43,327 bases of DNA, from positions 1-43,327 of the forward strand of contig CBDHDN010000002.1 of assembly GCA_965261585.1 (NCBI GenBank), read 5' to 3'. Shown in pieces: positions 24,594-31,147 of the stretch. This stretch comes from CBDHDN01 sp965261585. Its GTDB lineage: Bacteria > Pseudomonadota > Alphaproteobacteria > UBA6615. The number at the start of each line of letters is the position of its first letter. Position 1 is the first letter of the stretch. The translations under genes were made by a program, and so were the position numbers. Under the pieces are notes generated by a model, which worked only from the letters and a program-made list of their open reading frames with translations, had not been told where the DNA came from and did no database searches.

Positions 24594-24899
24594 CTAGGCG
24601 CTGCGGTCGACGACGATGCCGGTCGAGCGGCCGGTCTCCTCCAGCGCGAAGTCGGCCGCGAGGTCGGGCGGCAGGCGCCTGATGACGTCGCCCGTGCGCG
24701 GGTTGAGGATCTCGATGAAAATCCGCGCGTCCTCGTAGTCATAGTTGACCCGGGCCGTGATCGCCGGCTCACGCGGCGCCGCCACCTCTGCCGCCTCTGG
24801 CGACGCTCGGCGCGGCTGCGCCAGCCGTTCCGGCGCGCGCGTCGGCCGCGTGTCCGCGCGGGCTCCGGGCGGCTCCAGTACTGGCGCTGTGACATCCAT
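24594..24899 (-). CDS. FlaG-like flagellar protein
   Basis: A 101-residue protein starting at ATG 24899 with GGGGTG about five bases upstream. The first 45 residues are Pro/Ala/Arg-rich and probably disordered. Residues 48-85 give VNYDYEDARIFIEILNPRTG followed by DVIRRLPPDLAADF, the C-terminal signature of FlaG proteins (aromatic strand, NxxTGEVIRxIP). FlaG homologues influence flagellar filament length and are often encoded near flagellin. Here the flagellin gene is 10 kb away, so the link is functional at best. An alternative is an unrelated DUF sharing the motif, but the IRRLPP context is quite specific. Confidence 0.7.
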   Translation of the reverse strand: MDVTAPVLEPPGARADTRPTRAPERLAQPRRASPEAAEVAAPREPAITARVNYDYEDARIFIEILNPRTGDVIRRLPPDLAADFALEETGRSTGIVVDRSA

Positions 24900-25073
24900 G
24901 CCATCACCCCGAATATTTGCGCGTCAAGTGCTTGCGGGCGCGCTGGCAAATTAACACAGTGTATAGATCGCGCATGTCGGCGTGGATATCAAGAACAATC
25001 GTTTTCAATTTAAATAAAAATGCAATAAAATCCAAGAGTAGTCTAAGTTTCTAAACACCATATACTGAGCGGC
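24900..25073. promoter_or_regulatory. AT-rich spacer upstream of the FlaG-like gene
   Basis: A strongly AT-rich tract (about 25000-25060, with TTTAAATAAAAATGCAATAA) separates the divergently oriented ends. It may carry the FlaG-like gene's promoter on the minus strand. No precise -35/-10 pair could be fixed. Confidence 0.3.
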
Positions 25074-25351
25074 TTAGCTGTGACGGCTTACGAGCCCTAG
25101 TGAGGGCCAGTCCGGTCGAGTCGCCACGTCTTTGGCGCCGCATCCGCTACAGCGCATGCGCGCGCCGATCTCCGGCACTGGAACTGCGGCCCCAGCGGCC
25201 CGATCAGGCTGTCGGCCGGCAACACGGCATGGTGGCTGCAGCGATTGCACCAGCAGAAGATATCGACGCCGCTCTCGGCCAGCTCGCCAAGGACGGTCGG
25301 CCGCAGCTTGTCGTCCACCGTCGCCTGGAGATGCCGCTTCAACCTCGCCAT
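25074..25351 (-). pseudogene. Small zinc-ribbon protein gene with a one-base frameshift
   Basis: From ATG 25351 (AGGGGTGCG upstream) the first frame encodes MARLKRHLQATVDDKLRP and then VDIFCWCNRCSHHAVLPADS, IGPLGPQF. At about 25180 the homologous sequence passes to the next frame: PVPEIGARMRCSGCGAKDVA, then TRPDWPSLGLVSRHS and a TAA. One extra C on the minus strand would restore a protein of about 92 residues with two CxxC knuckles (CNRC and CSGC), a probable zinc ribbon. The family is conserved but uncharacterised in alphaproteobacteria as I remember it. The break lies in a 2-base run and could be a sequencing error. If real, the truncated product lacks the second cysteine pair. Confidence 0.65.
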
Positions 25352-25434
25352 CGCACCCCTCGCCGCGTCGCAAGATGGAACATAACGAGAACGTCAGGGC
25401 GCCGCAACCACGCCGTCAACCCGTCCCCTGGGCC

Positions 25435-25800
25435 TCAGCTGGCTGTACGGATCAGGCGCGGTCGCCGCTTTAGCGTGGCGATGATCTCGCGGACCGAATG
25501 CCCTTGAGAAAGGCGGCGCGACCCGGCGGCGAGCCGGAAGGTCGCCCGCGCGGCGCCTTTCGACTTGACCTTCTCGATCACATAGACCGGCCGGTCGGCC
25601 GTATGCCGGAAGATCGAGAACACGGCCCGATCGTCGTAGTGGTCGATGGCGTAGTCGCGCCACTCGCCGGCCGCGACACGGCGGCTGTAGACGTCGAAGA
25701 GCTGGCGGAGTTCTTCTTGATGGAACGCGATGCGCGCGTGGCGCCGAACATGCTTCTGAAAACTGTGAAGTGTCGCCATAAGCCCTTGTGAGCGAGTCAT
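25435..25800 (-). CDS. DUF2794 family protein
   Basis: About 121 residues from ATG 25800; ATG 25779, with AAGGG just upstream, is an equally credible start, and a GTG exists at 25812. The family core is clear: IAFHQEELRQLFDVYSRRVA, then AGEWRDYAIDHYDDRAVFSI, FRHTADRPVYVIEKV, and the C-terminal QGHSVREIIATLKRR. DUF2794 is a small alphaproteobacterial protein of unknown function, usually a single-copy chromosomal gene. The upstream flank was altered by the 2-kb IS1-like element starting at 25874, which could separate the gene from its original promoter. No function is claimed. Confidence 0.87.
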   Translation of the reverse strand: MTRSQGLMATLHSFQKHVRRHARIAFHQEELRQLFDVYSRRVAAGEWRDYAIDHYDDRAVFSIFRHTADRPVYVIEKVKSKGAARATFRLAAGSRRLSQGHSVREIIATLKRRPRLIRTAS

Positions 25801-25882
25801 TCCTACCGCCACATCATGCCGGCACCGAAAGTGTTCCCGATTTTTCCTGCTGAGTCCAGCGGCCCCGCGTCACGGTAGTGGG

Positions 25883-26768
25883 TCACTTTGAAATTACCCG
25901 CTTGCGGTAGGTCGCCGGGCGCTGAGGCTTGGCCGCCGCCTCGTCCACCAGCCGCACGATGTCTTCGATATCCCACAGCCGGTCCGTCACACCAGCGGCC
26001 ATTGCGGGGCTGATCTTGTTGAGGCTCTTATGCTGGCGGCAGAAGTTGTAGAACATGAAGTGCAGCGCAACGCTGTGAGTGTGGTTCTCGATCTTCTTTG
26101 AGAAGGCGTTGGTCAACCGCGTGAACCGCCGCATCGACATCCGCATGGTGAGATTGTTGCGCTCGACATAGCTCGTGGACACGTGCGCCGGGTCCGGGCT
26201 GCCCTCAATCCGGCGCTTGCGGATACCAGTGCATTGAGCCGGGCTGTAGCGCTTCTCAGACGACACGCCGCCTTCCGCGCCATACAGCTTCACCAACATT
26301 GCATAGTCTACGTCGCCACCGAACGCACCTTCAACGGCCTCCAGATATGCCTTGTGCCCATCGCTCGTGAGCTGCACACGATCCGCCAGCCGACCGCGCA
26401 GATCGTCCATGAAGTCGATGGCGGTCTCGCCTGAGCGATCCCCCACCCGCCATGACGGCACCAGCTTCGTCTCTGCGTCGATTGCCGTCCACGTCCACAC
26501 GTCGCCAGCCTCCAGCGGGGCAGCCTTCGCACGCGCCACATTGGCAGCCTTGCTGTAGATGAAAGACCACACCTCATCGACCTGAATGCGACGGCACGGC
26601 AGATCGCGAAGCGCTTGGTCTTGGTACGCCGCGCAAGCCTTGCCGGCATAAGAGCCGCAGGACCGTGGTTTTGCTCACGTCCGCCGTGCGTGCCGTGGAC
26701 CGGATGCTCATACCCTCCACGAGGCAGCGGAGGATCAGGGTGCGGGCCTTGCTGTCGAGTTTGTTCAT
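25883..26768 (-). pseudogene. IS1-family DDE transposase, frameshifted
   Basis: ATG 26768 opens MNKLDSKARTLILRCLVEGM, then SIRSTARTADVSKTTVLRLL, the N-terminal helix-turn-helix. Near 26641 the family sequence moves to the next frame as AGKACAAYQDQALRDLPCRR and IQVDEVWSFIYSKAANVARA. Intact relatives have two more residues at this point (LL-x-D-AGKA), so about five bases appear to be deleted. The catalytic core follows: WTWTAIDAETKLVPSW, RVQLTSDGHKAYLEAVEGAF and STSYVERNNLTMRMSMRRFT, with C-terminal HKSLNKISPAMAAGVTDRLW. The DDE residues are present in the second frame. Programmed frameshifting, as in classical IS1, is possible in principle. The missing codons argue for decay. Confidence 0.8.
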
Positions 26769-26891
26769 GCCCCCAATATACGTGAGCCAACGGTCAGTTT
26801 CAAGTAATTTCAAATACTGTAGGTGAGAAACATACACCTGCAGATTTGTCGACTTTCAGCTTGCGCGCGCTCCACTACACCTGTACGAGAT

Positions 26892-27059
26892 GAACCCGCG
26901 ACGCTGAAGACGTCGCGGGTTCCAATCAATCCCGATGCAGGGGCAAGATAGAGCGAGGTTTAAGAAGATGGGGCCGACATTCTAGAACCCGCCCGTGGCC
27001 GGCCACAGCCGGTTTCGGGCACCTCGCCAGCGGAGGTAGCATGACGCGCCTCCGCTGGC
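26892..27059 (+). other. Hairpin-rich intergenic region inside the IS1-like element (possible structured RNA)
   Basis: The 322 bases between the transposase start (26768) and the cargo start (27091) contain no gene. Three strong hairpins follow one another. A 12-bp perfect stem GAACCCGCGACG with a 7-base loop lies at 26892-26922. A GCCCG/CGGGC stem closing a self-complementary TGGCCGGCCA lies at 26991-27020. An 11-bp perfect stem GCCAGCGGAGG with a 12-base loop lies at 27026-27059. The spacing and strength suggest a folded leader or a separate small RNA read on the plus strand. No known RNA family was recognised. Confidence 0.4.
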
Positions 27060-27067
27060 CTCCTTTT
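27026..27067 (+). terminator. Strong hairpin plus CTCCTTTT upstream of the cargo gene (terminator/attenuator)
   Basis: GCCAGCGGAGG (27026-27036) pairs perfectly with CCTCCGCTGGC (27049-27059) and is followed by CTCCTTTT (27060-27067). It ends 23 bases before ATG 27091 and just before the AGGAGG site at 27077. It could end an upstream small RNA or attenuate transcription into the cargo gene. Confidence 0.55.
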
Positions 27068-27090
27068 ACCAGAAGCAGGAGGCGGCGGCA

Positions 27091-27651
27091 ATGGCAGACA
27101 ACCCAAACGCGTACGATCTGGTGATTGCTGACCTAAAACGTCAGCGCGCAGAGATAGACGCCATGATCGCCAAATTGGAGGCCATGTCTGGCGGCCAATC
27201 GATTCCGTCCACTGATGTGCCTAGCGCTTCACCGACCGAAGGGGATGCGCCAGCAGTGCCTCAAGACGAAAACAATCCGTATCTGGGTATGCGTGTTGCG
27301 GACGCCACTGTAGCTTTGTTGCGGAAGACGCGAAGGTCGATGGGCCCTATCGAAATCGTACACGCGCTTGAGGCTGGTGGCCTTCTGCTGAGCGGAAGCA
27401 ACAAACCGGCCTCGGTGGGGACAATCCTTATCCGTCGTCAGAATAGGAATGGTGACTTGGTGCGCCCGAAGCGCGGGCAGTGGGGCTTGAAAGAATGGTA
27501 CCCTGGACGGAACTTCGGAAAACCGGACGGATTAGACAAGAGCAATATGAAAGAGGCGAGCGCGCTCTCCCAGGCTACCGAGACCACCGCGACAGAGCGG
27601 CCTTCCGAGCCGAGTCAGAGCGCTCCGCCGATGTCAGGCGACTCGCCCTGA
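27091..27651 (+). CDS. Cargo protein: coiled coil plus winged-helix (HARE-HTH-like) domain
   Basis: A 186-residue protein starting at ATG 27091 with AGGAGG eight bases upstream. Residues 7-34 (AYDLVIADLKRQRAEIDAMI) form a coiled coil likely to dimerise. A Ser/Pro/Glu-rich linker spans 35-65. Residues 66-135 look like a winged helix: MRVADATVALLRKTRRSMGP, IEIVHALEAGGLLLSGSN, VGTILIRRQN and RPKRGQWGLKEWYPGR. The last part is the wing strand seen in HARE-HTH-like proteins. The Ser/Thr-rich tail (140-186) overlaps an antisense gene and may be unstructured. The gene lies wholly inside the IS1-like element and is followed by a clear terminator. DNA binding is inferred; its role for the element is unknown. 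Confidence 0.75.
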   Translation: MADNPNAYDLVIADLKRQRAEIDAMIAKLEAMSGGQSIPSTDVPSASPTEGDAPAVPQDENNPYLGMRVADATVALLRKTRRSMGPIEIVHALEAGGLLLSGSNKPASVGTILIRRQNRNGDLVRPKRGQWGLKEWYPGRNFGKPDGLDKSNMKEASALSQATETTATERPSEPSQSAPPMSGDSP

Positions 27652-27802
27652 CATTGCCGCCAACTTGGCCACCCTTACGGCCCCTCTCGATTGCAGAGGG
27701 GTCTTTTTCTTGAGCGGCCGTGTCTTCGACCTCGCCTGTCGCCACGCCCACGATGAGCTTGGCGAGCTGGTTGGTGTCGCGCGGGCGCCTAGCTTTACCC
27801 AT
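27575..27802 (-). CDS. Small cargo protein with GGxxGG / ARKAALSRW tail
   Basis: A 75-residue basic protein starting at ATG 27802, with TATATA about ten bases upstream, so it may be leaderless. It begins MGKARRPRDTNQLAKLIVGV, then ATGEVED, IERGRKGGQVGGNVRA and SRLTSAERSDSARKAALSRW. Proteins with the opening RDxNQLAKLIVxxATGE and the closing RKGGxxGGxxRAxxLTxEqRxxIARKAAxxRW are common next to mobile elements in alphaproteobacteria as far as I recall. Their function is unknown; the tail resembles nucleic-acid-binding stress-protein repeats. The gene overlaps the last 77 bases of the winged-helix gene on the other strand and spans that gene's terminator, so the two transcripts would be partly antisense. 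Confidence 0.7.
   Translation of the reverse strand: MGKARRPRDTNQLAKLIVGVATGEVEDTAAQEKDPSAIERGRKGGQVGGNVRASRLTSAERSDSARKAALSRWSR
27681..27709 (+). terminator. Rho-independent terminator of the winged-helix cargo gene
   Basis: CCCCTCT (27681-27687) pairs with AGAGGGG (27695-27701) around CGATTGC, followed by TCTTTTTCT. It lies 30 bases after the stop of the gene at 27091-27651. Confidence 0.75.
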
Positions 27803-27881
27803 GCTCTATATATGGCACGCCTTCCGCCCGCGTGCCAGCATGACGAGGCTCAGATATTTTCAAAGTGACCCACTACCCGCG

Positions 27882-28226
27882 TCACTGGACCTGGCGTGAG
27901 ACCGTCTCAAGCGGCGGCGCGCCGCTGTAGCAGGTTACCTCGGCGATCGACCGATAGCAGCGAACGCCAGGGTCGGCGACCGGCGGCTTGCCGGTCTCGA
28001 CGCAATAGGCCATGCCCTGGCGGTCATGGCGGATCGAGCAATCCTGTCGGGTCGCCGCCGACATGGCGTGGTCGCTCAACAGCTTGCCGCTGGTGGCGTA
28101 GGAGGCGGCGTTCACACCGGCGAAGGCGAGGACGAGCTCGGGCCCGCAGCCGGCCAGTGTCAGCGCCGCGGCGCCGACCACCATAAGGCGCGCCAAACGG
28201 CGCCAGTTTGCTGCATTGGCCCGCAT
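27882..28226 (-). CDS. Small lipoprotein of unknown function
   Basis: A 114-residue protein starting at ATG 28226. Residues 1-30 form a lipoprotein signal: basic ANWRRLARL, a hydrophobic core VVGAAALT and the lipobox LAGC, so Cys29 or its neighbour would be lipidated. The mature part contains DHAMSAATRQDCSIRHDRQG, YCVETGKPP and GVRCYRSIAEVTCYSG, with several cysteines that could form disulphides in the periplasm. I recall similar small proteins from alphaproteobacteria but no function. The stop codon lies in the right-hand copy of the 8-bp target duplication of the IS1-like element, which inserted exactly at the gene's end without damaging it. Confidence 0.75.
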   Translation of the reverse strand: MRANAANWRRLARLMVVGAAALTLAGCGPELVLAFAGVNAASYATSGKLLSDHAMSAATRQDCSIRHDRQGMAYCVETGKPPVADPGVRCYRSIAEVTCYSGAPPLETVSRQVQ

Positions 28227-28403
28227 CGCGCGCCTACCTGTGCGTACCGCCATCGTCCTGGATGTGCAGCTTGCGGGTACTCGCGTTAAGAATTGGTATG
28301 GCGCCGCTGGCGCCCGGCGCGGCGCGGAACACCGGGATTGGTTCGTGGCACCGGCGCCGCTATGCTGTCGCTGTACGCATGAGATGAGCGACGGAGCAGA
28401 GCC

Positions 28404-28961
28404 ATGGCGGCGGCGACACCGATTTGCGACTTCGGCTGGCGGGCGGTGGACTTCTCCCTCCGTGGCACGGACAACAAGACCTACACGCTGGCCGACATCA
28501 GCGGCCCCAACGGGACGCTTGTCATGTTCATCTGCAACCATTGCCCCTATGTGAAGGCCGTCGTCGACCGCCTGGTTCACGACGTCACCACGCTTGCCGG
28601 GCATGGCATCGGTGCGGTGGCGGTCATGTCCAACGACACCGACAGCCACCCGGCCGACAGCTTCGAGAACATGGCCGCCTTTGCCGCCCGGCACGGCTTT
28701 ACGTTCCCCTATGTAATCGACGAGATCCAGGACATCGCGCGTGCCTATGACGCCGTTTGCACGCCCGACTTCTTCGGCTTCAATCGCGACCTGGCGCTGC
28801 AGTACCGCGGCCGCCTCGATGCGTCAGGCCGCAACCCGGCGCCGGCCGACGCCCGGCGCGAGCTCTACGAGGCGATGGTTCGGATCGCCGAGACCGGCCA
28901 GGGCCCGCGCGAGCAGACCCCCAGCATGGGCTGCACGATCAAATGGCGGGCCGCCGCCTGA
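28404..28961 (+). CDS. Thioredoxin-fold (redoxin/AhpC-TSA-like) protein
   Basis: A 185-residue protein starting at ATG 28404. It opens with CDFGWRAVDFSLRGTDNKTY, then LVMFICNHCPYVKAVVDRLV with the redox motif CNHC (Cys44, Cys47), unusual in having Asn-His between the cysteines. Further family blocks are AVMSNDTDSHPADSFENMAA, HGFTFPYVIDEIQDIARAYD and TPDFFGFNRDLALQYRGRLD. It ends TPSMGCTIKWR, the conserved C-terminus of this thioredoxin-like subfamily. It probably reduces disulphides or peroxides in the cytoplasm (no signal peptide). The gene stands alone and is divergent from the lipoprotein gene. Confidence 0.88.
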   Translation: MAAATPICDFGWRAVDFSLRGTDNKTYTLADISGPNGTLVMFICNHCPYVKAVVDRLVHDVTTLAGHGIGAVAVMSNDTDSHPADSFENMAAFAARHGFTFPYVIDEIQDIARAYDAVCTPDFFGFNRDLALQYRGRLDASGRNPAPADARRELYEAMVRIAETGQGPREQTPSMGCTIKWRAAA

Positions 28962-29000
28962 GCTCTACTCGCTGCCGGACGGTCGTCGTTAACATTTTGA

Positions 29001-29010
29001 TATATATAAT
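29001..29010 (+). promoter_or_regulatory. Possible -10 element upstream of the TPR gene
   Basis: The run TATATATAAT at 29001-29010 contains a perfect TATAAT in a GC-rich genome, about 118 bases before the likely TTG start at 29128. No convincing -35 sits at 17 bases. This may be the promoter for the TPR-bamB-der unit. Confidence 0.3.
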
Positions 29011-29127
29011 AAACTAGCCGTTATCCGCGGCCCGGTCGATCGCCGGTCGCCGGCCTTGCATTAGTTTGCCAAGGCTAGGGTGCCGAGCTATGTTAGCCGC
29101 CATTTCCTGAGCAGCGGAGATCTTCTT

Positions 29128-29778
29128 TTGTCGGAAGAAGAACTATTTCGCGAAGTCGACGAAGACGTACAGCGGGCCCGTTACAAGCAGCTCTGGCAGC
29201 GCTACGGTCGCTACGTCGTCATTGCCGTGTTTGTCGTTTTGGGCGCTGCGGTCGCCTTCGTCTGGTGGCAGAATTTCCAGCAGAGCCGCCGGGCGGGGTT
29301 CAGCGACCAGTTCGCCCAGGCGACGAGATTGGCCGACGAGGGGCGCTATGGCGAGGCTGTCGACGCCTTCGCCGACCTCGCCAGCGAGGCGGGCGGCGGC
29401 TACGGTGTTCTGGCACGGCTGCGCCAGGCCGCTCTGCTGGTGGACGAGGGCGATGTCAGCGGCGCGACCGAGCTCTACGATGGTATCGCCAACGACCGCG
29501 GAGTCGACGGGGTCTACCGCAATCTTGCGGTCATCTTGTCGGCCCTGAACAATCTCGACTTCGGCGACGCGGCCGAGCTGACGGGGCGGCTGGAGCCCCT
29601 GACGGACGATGCCAATCCCTGGCGCTATAGCGCGCGCGAGCTGATCGGACTGCTCGCGATTCGTGATGGCGATGCCGCCCGCGCCCGGGAGATGTTTCAG
29701 GATCTCGCCGACGACCTGACCGCGCCGCAGGGGTTGCGGGCCCGCGCCGCCGAGATGCTGGCCGCGCTCGGCCAATAG
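29128..29778 (+). CDS. Membrane-anchored TPR-like protein (YfgM family), upstream of bamB
   Basis: Chosen start TTG 29128 (CGGAGA eight bases upstream) gives 216 residues; GTG 29080 is an alternative adding 16. It opens with EEELFREVDEDVQRARYKQL, typical of the family, followed by the transmembrane segment YVVIAVFVVLGAAVAFVWWQ (residues about 31-50). The rest is periplasmic alpha-helical repeat: QATRLADEGRYGEAVDAFAD, LARLRQAALLVDEGDV and the C-terminal RAREMFQDLADDLT. YfgM-like proteins associate with periplasmic chaperones and the Sec translocon. The order yfgM-bamB-der is widely conserved, and bamB starts six bases after this stop, so they are co-transcribed. Confidence 0.85.
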   Translation: MSEEELFREVDEDVQRARYKQLWQRYGRYVVIAVFVVLGAAVAFVWWQNFQQSRRAGFSDQFAQATRLADEGRYGEAVDAFADLASEAGGGYGVLARLRQAALLVDEGDVSGATELYDGIANDRGVDGVYRNLAVILSALNNLDFGDAAELTGRLEPLTDDANPWRYSARELIGLLAIRDGDAARAREMFQDLADDLTAPQGLRARAAEMLAALGQ

Positions 29779-29783
29779 CAGCC

Positions 29784-31127
29784 ATGCGCGGTCCGCGTGA
29801 ACTGGCGCACCGACGGGGCGGTCGCGCGTGCCTGGCTGCGCTGTCGGTGCTGGCGCTGGCCGCCTGCGACACGTTCATCCGCGATACACAGACGCCGATC
29901 GAAGGCGAGCGCATCGCCATCATCGTGTCCGGCAGTCAGATCGCACCCGACCCGCGGATTGCCGATCTGACGGTCCAGCTGCCCCGGCCGGTGATCAACG
30001 GGGACTGGCCGCAGCAGGGCGGCCAGGCCAACCACGCGATGCAACACCTCGCCATCGCCGACGCGCCCGTCCGCGCCTGGGTGGCCGATATCGGTGCGCC
30101 GGCGGGCGCTCGCAAGCCCATCTTGTCGGGCCCGGTCATCGCCGACGGCCGGGTCTTCACCATGGACGCCGGCGCCGTCGCGACGGCCTACAACGCAACC
30201 GACGGCAGCCGGGTCTGGCGGGTCGCGCTGCCGCCGCGCGAGGAGCGCGACGGCAACTGGGGCGGCGGCATCGCCCACGACGATGGCCGAGTGTTTGCGG
30301 CGACCGGCTTCGCCCAGGTTATAGCGCTCGACGCGGCGACCGGCGAGGAGCTGTGGCGCGCGCCGGTAACCGGCCCCATGCGTGCGGCGCCGACCGCCGC
30401 CGGTGGCCGCGTGTTCGCCGTGACCAATGACAACCAGCTGTTCGCGCTCGACGCCGCGACGGGCGACCAGCTGTGGACGCACACCGGCATTGCCGAGACC
30501 GCTGGCCTGATCGGCGGGGCGAGCCCGGCCGTCGAAGGCGATATTGTCATCGCACCCTACTCGTCGGGCGAGATCTTCGCCCTGCGGGTCGAGAACGGCC
30601 GGCCGCTGTGGTCAGACAGTCTGGCCGCCATTCGCCGCGTCGATGCGGTCTCCGCCCTGGCCGACATTCGTGGCCGGCCGGTCATCGACCGCGGCCGGGT
30701 CTATGCGATCAGCCACTCCGGCCGCATGGTGGCCATCGACTTGCCGACCGGCCGCCGCGTTTGGGAGGCCGACATCGGCGGCGTCGAGCAGCCCTGGGTC
30801 GTCGGCGATTTCCTCTATGTCCTGACGACCGACGCCAACGTCGTCGGCATGACGGCATTGGACGGCCGCATCCGTTGGGTCACGCCGGTCGGCCTGTTCA
30901 AGCGGCCCGAGCGGCGCGACGGCCGTATCAATTGGTCGGGCCCTGTGCTGGCCGGTGATCGCCTGATTGTCGCCGGCGATCATGGCGAAGCCTTGGCGGT
31001 GTCACCCTACACCGGCGAGATCCTCGGCCGCCAGACGATGCCGGGGGGTATTTCTGTGGCGCCGGCGATTGCCGATGAGACGTTGTATTTCCTGACCGAC
31101 AGCGCCAAGCTGGTCGCGTTCCGCTGA
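29784..31127 (+). CDS. bamB: Outer-membrane assembly lipoprotein BamB (PQQ-like beta-propeller)
   Basis: A 447-residue lipoprotein. The signal peptide ends LAALSVLALAAC, so the lipidated Cys is at about residue 28. The mature protein is an eight-bladed propeller: repeated blades are seen as GRVFTMDAGAVATAYNATDG, VIALDAATGEELWRAPVTGP, QLFALDAATGDQLWTHTGIA, GRMVAIDLPTGRRVWEADIG and VVGMTALDGRIRWVTPVGLF. BamB binds BamA and helps fold barrel proteins into the outer membrane. It lies between the TPR gene (6 bases) and der (20 bases), the typical cluster. ATG 29784 is preceded by a weak site, consistent with translational coupling. Confidence 0.92.
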   Translation: MRGPRELAHRRGGRACLAALSVLALAACDTFIRDTQTPIEGERIAIIVSGSQIAPDPRIADLTVQLPRPVINGDWPQQGGQANHAMQHLAIADAPVRAWVADIGAPAGARKPILSGPVIADGRVFTMDAGAVATAYNATDGSRVWRVALPPREERDGNWGGGIAHDDGRVFAATGFAQVIALDAATGEELWRAPVTGPMRAAPTAAGGRVFAVTNDNQLFALDAATGDQLWTHTGIAETAGLIGGASPAVEGDIVIAPYSSGEIFALRVENGRPLWSDSLAAIRRVDAVSALADIRGRPVIDRGRVYAISHSGRMVAIDLPTGRRVWEADIGGVEQPWVVGDFLYVLTTDANVVGMTALDGRIRWVTPVGLFKRPERRDGRINWSGPVLAGDRLIVAGDHGEALAVSPYTGEILGRQTMPGGISVAPAIADETLYFLTDSAKLVAFR

Positions 31128-31147
31128 CGCGCGTTGTGGCTGCGACG

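Larger units (their letters stand above)
25874..27877. mobile_element. IS1-like element of 2,004 bp with two cargo genes, 20-bp inverted repeats and 8-bp target duplication
   Basis: The ends are perfect 20-base inverted repeats, GGTAGTGGGTCACTTTGAAA at 25874-25893 and its complement at 27858-27877. They are flanked by the direct repeat CGCGTCAC at 25866-25873 and 27878-27885. The GGT start and an 8-bp duplication fit IS1/IS1595-type transposition. Inside, from left, are a frameshifted IS1-type transposase (minus), a 320-base hairpin-rich spacer, a plus-strand coiled-coil/winged-helix gene with its own terminator, and a small minus-strand gene overlapping its end. The right-hand target copy contains the stop codon of the lipoprotein gene, which stays intact. 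IS1 elements are normally under 1 kb, so about half of this one is cargo. Confidence 0.88.

Noticed and set aside
26574..26837. Separate 87-codon protein upstream of the IS1-like transposase
   Set aside because: Its real part starts at 26768 and is the N-terminal half of the transposase before the frameshift; the rest is out-of-frame sequence.
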